DNA from: Gallaecimonas mangrovi
GTDB lineage: Bacteria; Pseudomonadota; Gammaproteobacteria; Enterobacterales; Gallaecimonadaceae
Direction of reading: 5' to 3'
Length of the DNA stretch: 64,000 nt
Assembly (NCBI RefSeq): GCF_003367375.1
Contig: NZ_CP031416.1
Coordinates: 3,940,674-4,004,673 of the forward strand
How positions within the stretch are numbered: the first letter of the stretch is position 1; every line of letters begins with the position of its first letter. Below, piece by piece: positions 1 to 7,377 of this stretch. The position numbers and the translations under genes are program-made. The notes below the pieces were generated by a model, which did not search any database, had not been told where the DNA came from, and saw only the letters and a program-made list of their open reading frames with translations.

Positions 1-1664
1 CTGTCATCCAGCATAGTGCTGACCACATCAACAAAAGGCACTCCAACCAAGGCGCCTTTGTAAAGCTCTGGTGCTTCATTCAGCACCGCGCCCATTAACA
101 GGCCGCCGGCGCTGCGGCCCTCGCAAAACACCTTATCAGCTGCGCCCCAACCTTGTGCAATCAAGCCTTGAGTGGCGTCAATAAAGTCATGAAAACTATG
201 CCATTTGTGCTGGCGACGGCCGCCTTCATACCAGGCGCGGCCTTTTTCCTGGCCGCCACGAATATGCGCTACCGCCAATACAAAACCTTGGTCAAGCAAG
301 CTGAGCCTAGCAACCGAAAAGCCCGGATCAATACTGATGCCATAGGCGCCATAACCTTCCACCAACAGTGGGTTTTGACCTTTTACAAAGCCGTCTTTTC
401 GCCACACTAAAGTGACCGGTACCTTTGCGCCGTCACGAGCACTGACTTCAATACGCTGGCAGTCATAAAGGGTCAGATCGCAATTGGGCAAGGGCCGGGT
501 TTTCAATAGGGTTTTGGTTAAATTAGCTTCGATACGATAAAGGCTAGGGGCTTGTACCGGGCTTTGATAACCCACCACCAGCTCGCTGGTATCATCACTG
601 TGCCCTAGCCAAACGTCTTGAACCTCGGCGTCCCATGCCAATAGCTGGCTCTGGTTGCCGGCAAAAACGCGGATGCGAGACTGCCCTTCATAACGCTCCA
701 AAAGCGCCAGGCGGCCTTGTAGGATGTCAACATCTTCAAGCAGTACGGCAGGGTCGTGTGGCTGGCGTTCGGCCATGTCATCAGGGCCAGTGCCCAGCAA
801 CAACTTAAAGTTGGGCGCCTTTTCATTGCTCAGCACCACAAACTGGCTATCTAGGCGGTCAAGGCTGTATTCAATACCTTCACGGCGTGGCCAAAATGGC
901 TTGGGGGCATCATCGCTGCCATCAAGTGGCAGCAGCCGCACCTCAGCGGTGAGGGTCGCGGCACAGGACAACAACAACCATTGGCGGTCGCGACTTTCCC
1001 CCATCCCCAACCAGAAGGTGTTGTCTTCTTCTTCGTACAGTACTTGCGGCGCCTGGCCAAGGCGCTGGCGGTTAAGCTGATAGGGCAGCAGGCTGTCGTC
1101 TAGGGTCAGATAGTAAAGGCTTTGGCTGTCGCTGCCCCAAATAAGCTCACCGCTGATGTTGGGAAAGCTTTCCTCAATGGCACTGCCGCTTTCTAAATCG
1201 ATAAGCTGCACTTCATAACTGCGATCGCCGTTGTGGTCAGTACTGTATGCCAGCAGGCGGCCGTCCGGGCTAATGGCCATATCACCTAATGAGAAGTAGC
1301 TAGCATTGCCTGCCAACACATTGCCATCGAGCAGTAGCTGCCACTCATCCTGCGCTGAGCGGCGTCCCTCAATCAACGCATACTCTTTGCCATCAAGGGT
1401 ACGTTCACGCAGCTGCCAACCATAGTCCCACCAAGGCAAACTGACATCTTCAGGGGCAATGCGCGAACGCATTTGCTGATAAAGCTGTTCTTCTAGGGCC
1501 TGATTGCTGGCAAGTACCGATTCGGCGTAGCTGTTTTCTGCTTTGAGATGGGCAAGGACGTCGGGGTTTTGCCGGTTATCGTCCCGCAACCAATGATAAG
1601 GGTCCTGTCGCTGGTGGCCGTGTTGGCTATGGATATAAGGCTTTTTCTTGGCAACAGGGGGCAT
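1..1664 (-). CDS. ptrB: Oligopeptidase B, S9A serine peptidase (C-terminus cut by window edge)
   Basis: Cytoplasmic prolyl-oligopeptidase-family enzyme that cleaves short peptides after basic residues. About 555 residues are in the window. The N-terminus resembles E. coli oligopeptidase B (DPYHWLRDD, LKAENSYAE), a beta-propeller region follows, then the catalytic domain with the nucleophile motif GRSAGG (Ser codon at 111-113) and VPFVDVVSTMLDD at the edge. The Asp and His of the triad lie outside. I chose the ATG at 1664 because GGAG sits 5 bases before it; an in-frame ATG at 1691 would add nine residues but has no clear ribosome site. It is the last gene of a leftward group behind the CPPC protein and the LuxR regulator, 65 bases away, so co-transcription is possible. 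The family is secure; exact specificity is inferred. Confidence 0.9.
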   Translation of the reverse strand, partial: MPPVAKKKPYIHSQHGHQRQDPYHWLRDDNRQNPDVLAHLKAENSYAESVLASNQALEEQLYQQMRSRIAPEDVSLPWWDYGWQLRERTLDGKEYALIEGRRSAQDEWQLLLDGNVLAGNASYFSLGDMAISPDGRLLAYSTDHNGDRSYEVQLIDLESGSAIEESFPNISGELIWGSDSQSLYYLTLDDSLLPYQLNRQRLGQAPQVLYEEEDNTFWLGMGESRDRQWLLLSCAATLTAEVRLLPLDGSDDAPKPFWPRREGIEYSLDRLDSQFVVLSNEKAPNFKLLLGTGPDDMAERQPHDPAVLLEDVDILQGRLALLERYEGQSRIRVFAGNQSQLLAWDAEVQDVWLGHSDDTSELVVGYQSPVQAPSLYRIEANLTKTLLKTRPLPNCDLTLYDCQRIEVSARDGAKVPVTLVWRKDGFVKGQNPLLVEGYGAYGISIDPGFSVARLSLLDQGFVLAVAHIRGGQEKGRAWYEGGRRQHKWHSFHDFIDATQGLIAQGWGAADKVFCEGRSAGGLLMGAVLNEAPELYKGALVGVPFVDVVSTMLDD

Positions 1665-1729
1665 AACGGCTCCGACAAAGGTTTTAGGCATTATGCCCAA
1701 GCGTTTGCCATCACTAAACCTCTTACTGG

Positions 1730-2290
1730 CTATCGGTAACGGTTAATCAGCACCTTAAGTGCCCCCTCAGAGAAGCCAAGATGCTTAGCGGTAATAGCAC
1801 CTACGTCATTTATTTCATAGAGCACCGGCGATAACTTGGCATCCATGTAAAGTTGTTTTGGGGCAAGATGGGTTTTCACTATCACCATGTCGGTATTGGC
1901 TAATTGCGCCGGCTTGGGAGGTGTTTCACCGGCAAAAGTGATCACCAAAAACGGTACGTGCTCTTGCTTACCCATGTAATTAATTAACGTTTCACAAGGG
2001 GGGCAACCTTCAACATAGGGCATAACCAGGGCTTTTCTCGTTAAAACTTGGCCGAGCTGAGTGTGTAAACTACCCACCACCACTGGCACTGTTAGATCTA
2101 ACCGCTTGTGCAGGTTGTGACTTTTTTCTTCCTCCACTAACGGTGAAAATGTGGCTGGCGAACTGAAAAAAAAGCCAATTAATCGCTGCCCTAAGCTGGT
2201 TTTTAAAAACACAGCAGTGACCAACACCATTAATAAAATAGCGAAGCTTATCTTGGCAAAGCGTTCGATTAATTGGCCCGCTGACATCAA
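1730..2290 (-). CDS. Membrane-anchored thioredoxin-like protein with CPPC motif
   Basis: A 186-residue protein with one N-terminal membrane segment (about residues 13-30) and a soluble domain containing a CPPC redox-type motif (Cys96, Cys99) after a short strand, VMPYVEG, as in thioredoxin folds. No lipobox is seen and the hydrophobic segment looks like an uncleaved anchor, so the domain probably faces the periplasm. That would suit disulfide exchange or thiol reduction, but this is inferred from the motif only. Its start overlaps the stop of the LuxR-type gene by four bases, so the two are translationally coupled. It could instead be a non-redox thioredoxin-fold protein; I do not recognise a named family. 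Confidence 0.7.
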   Translation of the reverse strand: MMSAGQLIERFAKISFAILLMVLVTAVFLKTSLGQRLIGFFFSSPATFSPLVEEEKSHNLHKRLDLTVPVVVGSLHTQLGQVLTRKALVMPYVEGCPPCETLINYMGKQEHVPFLVITFAGETPPKPAQLANTDMVIVKTHLAPKQLYMDAKLSPVLYEINDVGAITAKHLGFSEGALKVLINRYR

Positions 2291-2976
2291 AAAATACTTC
2301 CATTGAGCAGCAATTTAGTAATGGCCTGATTACGGTTTTCACTTTGAGTTTTAGCCAAAACATTATTTAAATGAAAGGAGGCAGTTCTTTCAGCAATATT
2401 GAGGATCTTTGCCACTTCCCAAGTGGTTTTTCCTTCCGAAACCCATTTTAAGCACTCTTTTTCTCTAGGGCTTAACTTCGGATATTCTGCTTCATCTGAA
2501 AGAATACGGTTTGCCTGCTGGTGATATACAGCAAAAAGAGCGGCCAGATTATCTACCTCATAGGCAAAGCGTTTGGCATCTTCGCTGTGATTAAAAAACA
2601 ACGTCAAGCTGCCGTAAGACAATCCCACCCCATGTACCGGACTTACCATAGCTGCCAGCTTTTCGTTTCTAATAGCCGATTGGAAGTTGGCTTTTAACAA
2701 AGGCAGCAAAGGTGTGACCAGAGTATGGTCAGATGCATACTGGGCAACCGGACATTCCGAGGTTTTGGTTTGCGTTAGGCTAGCGCCCCATTCAAAGGGC
2801 AAGTTATGCAGGCTAAGTACTTCATGGCGGGTGAGCGTCAACGGGCGGTGCAGTGCAAACCAGTAATGACTGGCCCCCAATTCCTTACTCAATTCGGCAA
2901 GGCAATTACTCAATTCTGCTCGGCTCTCAACGGTTCTAGCTTGAGAGATAAGATGACCAAAATGCTGCTGTTCCAT
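2287..2976 (-). CDS. LuxR-type transcriptional regulator (orphan autoinducer-binding-like domain)
   Basis: A 229-residue protein with a LuxR/GerE helix-turn-helix at about residues 165-229 (KLSPREKECLKWVSEGKTT, conserved Glu, Leu and Gly) and an N-terminal domain laid out like the acyl-homoserine-lactone-binding domain. The ligand-site residues are not standard: the Trp of the NxPxxW motif is present (LHNLPFEW), but the Tyr four residues later is Leu and the usual Asp-Pro is Cys-Pro (ECPVAQYA). No luxI-type synthase is in the window. It is therefore an orphan regulator that may bind something other than an AHL. The ATG at 2976 is chosen for GAGGAAAGG just upstream; a TTG at 3000 is possible. 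It is divergent from the CadC-like gene and coupled to the CPPC gene. Confidence 0.85.
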   Translation of the reverse strand: MEQQHFGHLISQARTVESRAELSNCLAELSKELGASHYWFALHRPLTLTRHEVLSLHNLPFEWGASLTQTKTSECPVAQYASDHTLVTPLLPLLKANFQSAIRNEKLAAMVSPVHGVGLSYGSLTLFFNHSEDAKRFAYEVDNLAALFAVYHQQANRILSDEAEYPKLSPREKECLKWVSEGKTTWEVAKILNIAERTASFHLNNVLAKTQSENRNQAITKLLLNGSIF

Positions 2977-3071
2977 GTGCCTTTCCTCTGTGTGTTCCAA
3001 CAGGTCTTTACACTAGAGAGACCGCTTCCACGCATCTACACACAACAGCGGATTTCGAGGTGATTTTTGTT

Positions 3072-3090
3072 GGTCACACAAAGGTCACAC
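3072..3090. promoter_or_regulatory. Tandem direct repeat GGTCACAC, one helical turn apart
   Basis: GGTCACAC occurs at 3072-3079 and again at 3083-3090, so the two copies start 11 bases apart on the same face of the helix. They lie between the divergent LuxR-type and CadC-like genes. OmpR/CadC-type winged helices usually bind tandem half-sites with about this period, so it is a candidate binding site for the adjacent CadC-like regulator. The repeat is seen; the binding is inferred. Confidence 0.45.
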
Positions 3091-3198
3091 GCTTAAAATA
3101 AACGTAAGTCATTGATAAAAAATGGTTTACCAACAAGACTACCGTAGCATTTACCCTTTCAACAACTTCTGATAATAATACGGTTATAGAGGACTCAA

Positions 3199-5184
3199 TT
3201 GGCACATGGCGTGTTTAAAATAGGGCGTTTTTACCTTAATACTGAACAAAAGACCCTGTTGGATGAACACCAGCAGGAGGTGAGCCTAGAGGCCAAAGTT
3301 CAGGAAATACTGCTCTATTTGTTTGAGAACAGGGATCGCTACGTCACCCTGGAAGAGCTGCATGACAATGTTTGGGCGGGCCGTGTTGTCAGTGACTCTG
3401 CAGTCAGACGCGCCATAAGCAAGTTGAGGAAACTGCTAGGCGACCAGGGAGAACCCGCTCATTACATCAAATCGGTAGTTAAGAAAGGCTATAAGTTTGT
3501 TTGTGATGTTGAAGAAACTGAAGACTTAGTACCAGAAAGTCAATTACGACCGAAAGTAAAGAAAAAAAAGCCTATTCTAAAAAAAATTGGTTTTTATTTT
3601 CTCTATCTATTATTGATTTCTATAATTGTTGTTCTATTTAAAGCTACTTTTTTTAGGCTTGAGACATTAGACCAAAATGACGTTTTATTTATAAGCCGTG
3701 ATCTCAATAGTGGTGATCTTACCTATGTGGGTTTCTCATCAAGCGATATGAGATATCAACTATTTTACAGGAAACATGGTGGCGATGAAGATCATATTAT
3801 CAGGTCTTCAAGTAATCCTTTAATGTATCCATTTTCTTCAGGAGATAGTGTTTGGGTTGGATGGCAAAATAAAGATAAATGCGGATTGTTAAAAATATCG
3901 AAAATAAAAAATAGCACTGAAGAAGTAAAAATTGACTGTGAGATTCTTAGTCATATCTCTAGGGTTTCAGAAACAGAACTCTTAATTACTATGAAAAAAG
4001 ATAACAATAATAAATTCTTATCTTATCTGTTTGATACTAAAAGTTTATCTCTAAAAATAATACCTGAAACCGATAGCAATGTTCCTTTTATTGCAGCATT
4101 ATCACCTAACAAAAAAATATTAGCTCTTACAGAGAATAGTTCCACAGGTTCTATACTTAGACTGGTTGATATTAAACGGCATTTACAATTAAGAGATAAT
4201 ACACTCCCAGAGAACATTATCCAATTGAAATGGAATGGTTCATTATTGAAAATAGCAACAGAGCACAAGCTGTTCTCTTTAGATTCTCACACTGGAAAAA
4301 TAACTCAATTTGAAGTTAGACCAAACGTCACGATAAAAAATAGAATTATTGATTTTTGCTTTAATACTAATAAAAATGTGCAATCTCTAAATGATAATAA
4401 CATTGATATTAAAAGGTATCAAAATACCTACCTACTCAATGAAAACAAAATAACGTTTATTAAGTCTATTTCTCAAGATCCTAATAGGAAGTATATTGGA
4501 GATAATAAAGAAATTTACGAGGATGTAGAGAATTCAAATTATTTTCTTAAAAAAGAAAATAGTAATAGTATTATCCTGAAAAGTAATGTTCCAATAAAAA
4601 TGTTGGATACGAACAATGAGAATAAATCAATATTATTGTCAGCATCAAATCAACTATTCATATTAAATTCTTCATCAGGAGTCATAGAATATAATACTAA
4701 CTTTAGAAGTAACGTAAAGCAGGCTATCGCAGTTCCCAACATGCCTGCCTACTGGCTCATAGTAGAAACTCAAGCCGGCTGGCAAACGTTGCTATGGAAT
4801 TACGGTGAAAATAAACTGACAACCATCGCATTAAATGAGCGTTTTAGGTTTAAATTACAGAATAAACTTTATTGGGTTGATAGTAGAGACAATAAACTCA
4901 AGACACAAAGTGATAATGAGCATAGCTCTACGGTTAGTGGCTTATTGCCCTTAACAGACGATACTCAATGGGTAGTCGATGATGATCATAATATATGGTT
5001 TTCTATATCAAGGCCTTATGGAGAAGAAATCTATGGTCTTAAAATAGGAGAAGAGACGCCTCATTTCCAAGTAAGAGTTAAAGGGTTTATATCTATGCGT
5101 ATAAAGAATAAAAAACTAATAGTTGAAGTTGAAAGTAAACCAAACACTGTATTATCTAGTTCAATGAAGATATTCACATTATAG
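3199..5184 (+). CDS. CadC-like membrane-bound transcriptional regulator with AT-rich periplasmic sensor
   Basis: A 661-residue ToxR/CadC-type regulator. Residues 1-105 form an OmpR-type winged helix (VQEILLYLFENRDRYVTLEE, then SDSAVRRAISKLRKLLGD and IKSVVKKGYKF). A Lys-rich linker and one membrane segment follow at about 130-155, and some 500 residues should be periplasmic, with short repeating beta-rich stretches that suggest a propeller-like sensor. The start is a TTG preceded by GAGG six bases upstream. From about 3540 onward the DNA is strikingly AT-rich with many Asn, Lys and Ile codons, while the DNA-binding part matches the neighbours. It is convergent with the small secreted peptide gene. 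What it senses and regulates is unknown. Confidence 0.85.
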   Translation: MAHGVFKIGRFYLNTEQKTLLDEHQQEVSLEAKVQEILLYLFENRDRYVTLEELHDNVWAGRVVSDSAVRRAISKLRKLLGDQGEPAHYIKSVVKKGYKFVCDVEETEDLVPESQLRPKVKKKKPILKKIGFYFLYLLLISIIVVLFKATFFRLETLDQNDVLFISRDLNSGDLTYVGFSSSDMRYQLFYRKHGGDEDHIIRSSSNPLMYPFSSGDSVWVGWQNKDKCGLLKISKIKNSTEEVKIDCEILSHISRVSETELLITMKKDNNNKFLSYLFDTKSLSLKIIPETDSNVPFIAALSPNKKILALTENSSTGSILRLVDIKRHLQLRDNTLPENIIQLKWNGSLLKIATEHKLFSLDSHTGKITQFEVRPNVTIKNRIIDFCFNTNKNVQSLNDNNIDIKRYQNTYLLNENKITFIKSISQDPNRKYIGDNKEIYEDVENSNYFLKKENSNSIILKSNVPIKMLDTNNENKSILLSASNQLFILNSSSGVIEYNTNFRSNVKQAIAVPNMPAYWLIVETQAGWQTLLWNYGENKLTTIALNERFRFKLQNKLYWVDSRDNKLKTQSDNEHSSTVSGLLPLTDDTQWVVDDDHNIWFSISRPYGEEIYGLKIGEETPHFQVRVKGFISMRIKNKKLIVEVESKPNTVLSSSMKIFTL

Positions 5185-5214
5185 ATGCCGGTACTTATTT
5201 ATACCGGCATCTAT
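5181..5214. other. Perfect 13-bp inverted repeat between convergent genes
   Basis: ATAGATGCCGGTA (5181-5193) is repeated inverted at 5202-5214 with an 8-base loop, right at the CadC-like stop codon and before the convergent peptide gene. On the plus strand an A-run, not a T-run, follows, and on the minus strand the T-run precedes the stem, so it is not a textbook intrinsic terminator for either gene. It may still block convergent transcription or protect 3' ends. Confidence 0.6.
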
Positions 5215-5220
5215 AAAAAA

Positions 5221-5394
5221 TCATGAACTTCTAGTGATTAAGCATAGCATTGCATCACTACCCACATTTAAACAATAAGAAATAGACTGAATAATGTTGG
5301 TAGAATCATCACCGGAAGATGTTTTCGCTAAAACGCTTGGTGTGGTAATAGCTCCCATAACAATAGATATAATTAAAATAAATTTCTTGAGCAT
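5221..5394 (-). CDS. Small secreted two-cysteine peptide, 57 residues
   Basis: A short ORF with a good ribosome site (GGAG eight bases before ATG). The product starts MLKKFILIISIVMGAITTPS, a classical signal peptide, with a probable cleavage after VLA at residue 23. The mature part would be 34 residues with exactly two cysteines (41 and 51) in a context like SYCLNVGSDAMLC, which could form one disulfide loop. It lies in the same AT-rich patch as the CadC-like sensor and is convergent with it. I recognise no family. It might be a signal peptide ligand, a small toxin or bacteriocin, or a periplasmic accessory of the sensor; none of these is shown by the sequence. Confidence 0.65.
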   Translation of the reverse strand: MLKKFILIISIVMGAITTPSVLAKTSSGDDSTNIIQSISYCLNVGSDAMLCLITRSS

Positions 5395-5419
5395 AATCAA
5401 TCTCCATGACCTTTAAATT

Positions 5420-5441
5420 TTTAATACTTTCTAATATTAAA
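5420..5441. promoter_or_regulatory. Inverted repeat in the promoter region of the small peptide gene
   Basis: TTTAATA (5420-5426) and TATTAAA (5435-5441) form a perfect 7-bp inverted repeat with an 8-base spacer, 26 bases upstream of the peptide start codon, in the stretch where the promoter must lie. It could be an operator or part of an AT-rich promoter. This is weak evidence because the region is AT-rich. Confidence 0.3.
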
Positions 5442-5466
5442 TCTGCTTTGCGCCTCTAGCGTCCTG

Positions 5467-5493
5467 TAAAAAAGCCCTGCTCTTATCGGCAGG
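5467..5493 (-). terminator. Intrinsic terminator behind the 5536-5871 gene
   Basis: Read leftward: CCTGC, loop CGATAAGA, GCAGG, then GC and a run of six T (complement of 5468-5473). It separates the hypothetical gene from the small peptide gene, which therefore needs its own promoter. Confidence 0.6.
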
Positions 5494-5535
5494 TCGGCGC
5501 CAACAGTAGAAGAAAATTCGATATGAGTCAGTGCC

Positions 5536-5871
5536 TTATTTGCAATTGATGTAGCTTGTATCTAGCCACATCTCGATGCAGCGAACAGTGCCCAGGCCAT
5601 AACCGTCTTCATCATCACAATTTTGGCGGTAGTGTTCAGCAAGAGCAGCCAGTTGGCGCTGGCATCGCAGCAGGAAGGCATCAATAGATTCATCTGGTGC
5701 CAGAGTCAGTATCTGTTGGCATTGAAGAACGGCTGCTAACTCAATATGGCCAACATTTCCCCAGTGCCAAGACTCACTGATCTTCTGTTGTGCCAGGTTT
5801 CGTTGCTTAGCCAGCATCCGGCCCGCTGCTTTGATGAGCTTTTGCCGTTGATACCTTTGCCAAAGACCCAT
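5536..5871 (-). CDS. Hypothetical protein
   Basis: An 111-residue soluble protein rich in Gln, Arg and Leu, mostly helical by composition (QRQKLIKAAGRMLAKQRN), with three cysteines in the C-terminal half. It has no signal peptide or membrane segment. The ATG at 5871 follows a purine-rich GGGGAAGG; an in-frame ATG at 5910 would add 13 residues but has no ribosome site. A terminator follows at 5467-5493, so it is transcribed alone. I do not recognise a family and assign no function. Codon use resembles the GC-rich neighbours rather than the AT-rich patch beside it. Confidence 0.6.
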   Translation of the reverse strand: MGLWQRYQRQKLIKAAGRMLAKQRNLAQQKISESWHWGNVGHIELAAVLQCQQILTLAPDESIDAFLLRCQRQLAALAEHYRQNCDDEDGYGLGTVRCIEMWLDTSYINCK

Positions 5872-6234
5872 CTCGCCTTCCCCAACGCCTGAATTGAACC
5901 CGCTGGCCATCAGCGATTAATGCTAATGCCATAATGTGCTTCCACTATGCGTTTTATAGCGTAGGAAAAGTCGTCAAAAGCGGTTTAAGCTATGGCTGTC
6001 TGTACACAAATAAGCCAGTTTTTACCGGCCTTTGGGCGATTATCTACCAACGGTAGGGATCAAACGATAAAGACACTGGCGAAAAAGCGTGCTGGCGATG
6101 TATACATTGAAAACAACTGCAATGATTCCCATACGTTTCTTTACATCACTTTACGGCATGGGGCTTGGCCGGGATGAAAGAAACACGCAAGCTATCGATG
6201 CGCGCTTTTCTGCCTTCCAAAGACGAAGATTCAT
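5872..6234. other. Intergenic region upstream of the RND operon
   Basis: About 360 bases between divergent genes. I see no convincing gene: a 61-codon ORF at 5992-6177 has no ribosome site. It contains the perfect palindrome ATGTATACAT (6098-6107) and a short hairpin CTACC-AAC-GGTAG near 6045, which may be control elements of the efflux operon. No regulator gene is adjacent to the operon. Confidence 0.5.
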
Positions 6235-7374
6235 ATGACAAAACTGACCTTACTTTCAGGCCTGCTGGCACTGACCTGTACCTTGGCAGCCTGCCAGGAC
6301 CAAAAATCTGAGCATCACTCTCAAGCAAAAATTGAAGTCGGCGTTGTCACTCTTAAGGCAACTACTATCCCGCTGGACACCGAACTGCAAGGCAGGCTGA
6401 CAGCCTCCCTCTCTTCTGACGTTCGCCCTCAGGTCAGCGGTATTATTGAAAAGCGCCTGTTCACCGAAGGCAGCCAGGTGAAAAAAGGCCAGCTGCTCTA
6501 TCAGCTGGACCCTGCCACCTATCAGGCAGCCTACGACCAGGCGAAGGCGAATTTATTAAATGCCCAGGCCACGGTCACTGCCGATAAGCTCAAAGACGAG
6601 CGTTACCAGTCGCTGCTTCAAGACGAAGGCGTTTCGAAGCAAGATGCCGACGACGCCCACGCCACTTACCTTGCCGCCAAGGCCAGCGTTGCCAGTTACC
6701 AAGCCGCCGTTGAAAGCGCCCGCATTGACTTGGATCGCACGAAAATCAAAGCCCCCATTTCAGGCTTTATTGGTATTTCCAGCTATACACCTGGCGCCCT
6801 AGTTACCGCTGACCAAGACGACGCTTTGGCCACCATTCGCGCCCTTAACCCCATTTATGTGGATTTAACGCAGTCTTCCAAAGAACTCTTAAAACTGCGT
6901 AAAACCCTGGATCGCAAAACCGTAGAAAAAGGTACCGCTGCGGTCACCCTGACCCTTGAGGACGACTCCACTTACCCGCTGCAGGGCAAGCTGCAAATGA
7001 AGGAAGTCTCGGTCAACGAATCCACCGGTTCGGTGACCTTGCGCGCCGAGTTCCCTAACCCAAATGGGGTATTACTGCCTGGTATGTTTGTTCGCGCAAA
7101 AATTAATGAAGCAGTTGATAAAAAAGGTATTTTGGCCCCGCAGCAAGGGGTTATCCGCGACAACGACGGCAGCGCTCACGCCTGGTTAGCGGTGGATGGC
7201 AAAGCCAAGCGGGTAGAGGTCGTTACCGAACAAGCCATTGGCGACAAATGGGTGGTTTCTTCCGGTTTGCATGACGGCGACAAGCTCATTGTCGAAGGTA
7301 CCGACAAAGTCACTAACGGCGACGCCGTTAACGCCGTTGCCGTCAAACTCGACAGCAGCACAGGGGGCCAGTAA
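6235..7374 (+). CDS. RND efflux periplasmic adaptor lipoprotein (AcrA/MexA family)
   Basis: A 379-residue membrane-fusion protein that links the inner-membrane pump to the outer-membrane channel. The N-terminus is a lipoprotein signal with lipobox LAAC (Cys20). Then come the biotinyl-lipoyl half-motifs (DVRPQVSGIIEKRLFTEGSQ and later IKAPISGFIG), a coiled-coil hairpin at about residues 95-165 and the beta-barrel with LLPGMFVRAKI. The length and layout match AcrA/MexA. It is the first gene of a three-gene operon, with only 3 bases to the pump gene. The usual TetR-type repressor gene next door is absent. Substrates cannot be told from the sequence. Confidence 0.93.
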   Translation: MTKLTLLSGLLALTCTLAACQDQKSEHHSQAKIEVGVVTLKATTIPLDTELQGRLTASLSSDVRPQVSGIIEKRLFTEGSQVKKGQLLYQLDPATYQAAYDQAKANLLNAQATVTADKLKDERYQSLLQDEGVSKQDADDAHATYLAAKASVASYQAAVESARIDLDRTKIKAPISGFIGISSYTPGALVTADQDDALATIRALNPIYVDLTQSSKELLKLRKTLDRKTVEKGTAAVTLTLEDDSTYPLQGKLQMKEVSVNESTGSVTLRAEFPNPNGVLLPGMFVRAKINEAVDKKGILAPQQGVIRDNDGSAHAWLAVDGKAKRVEVVTEQAIGDKWVVSSGLHDGDKLIVEGTDKVTNGDAVNAVAVKLDSSTGGQ

Positions 7375-7377
7375 CCG

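Noticed and set aside
5992-6177. 61-codon ORF before the RND operon
   Set aside because: No ribosome site, no family features, and it lies in a regulatory region.
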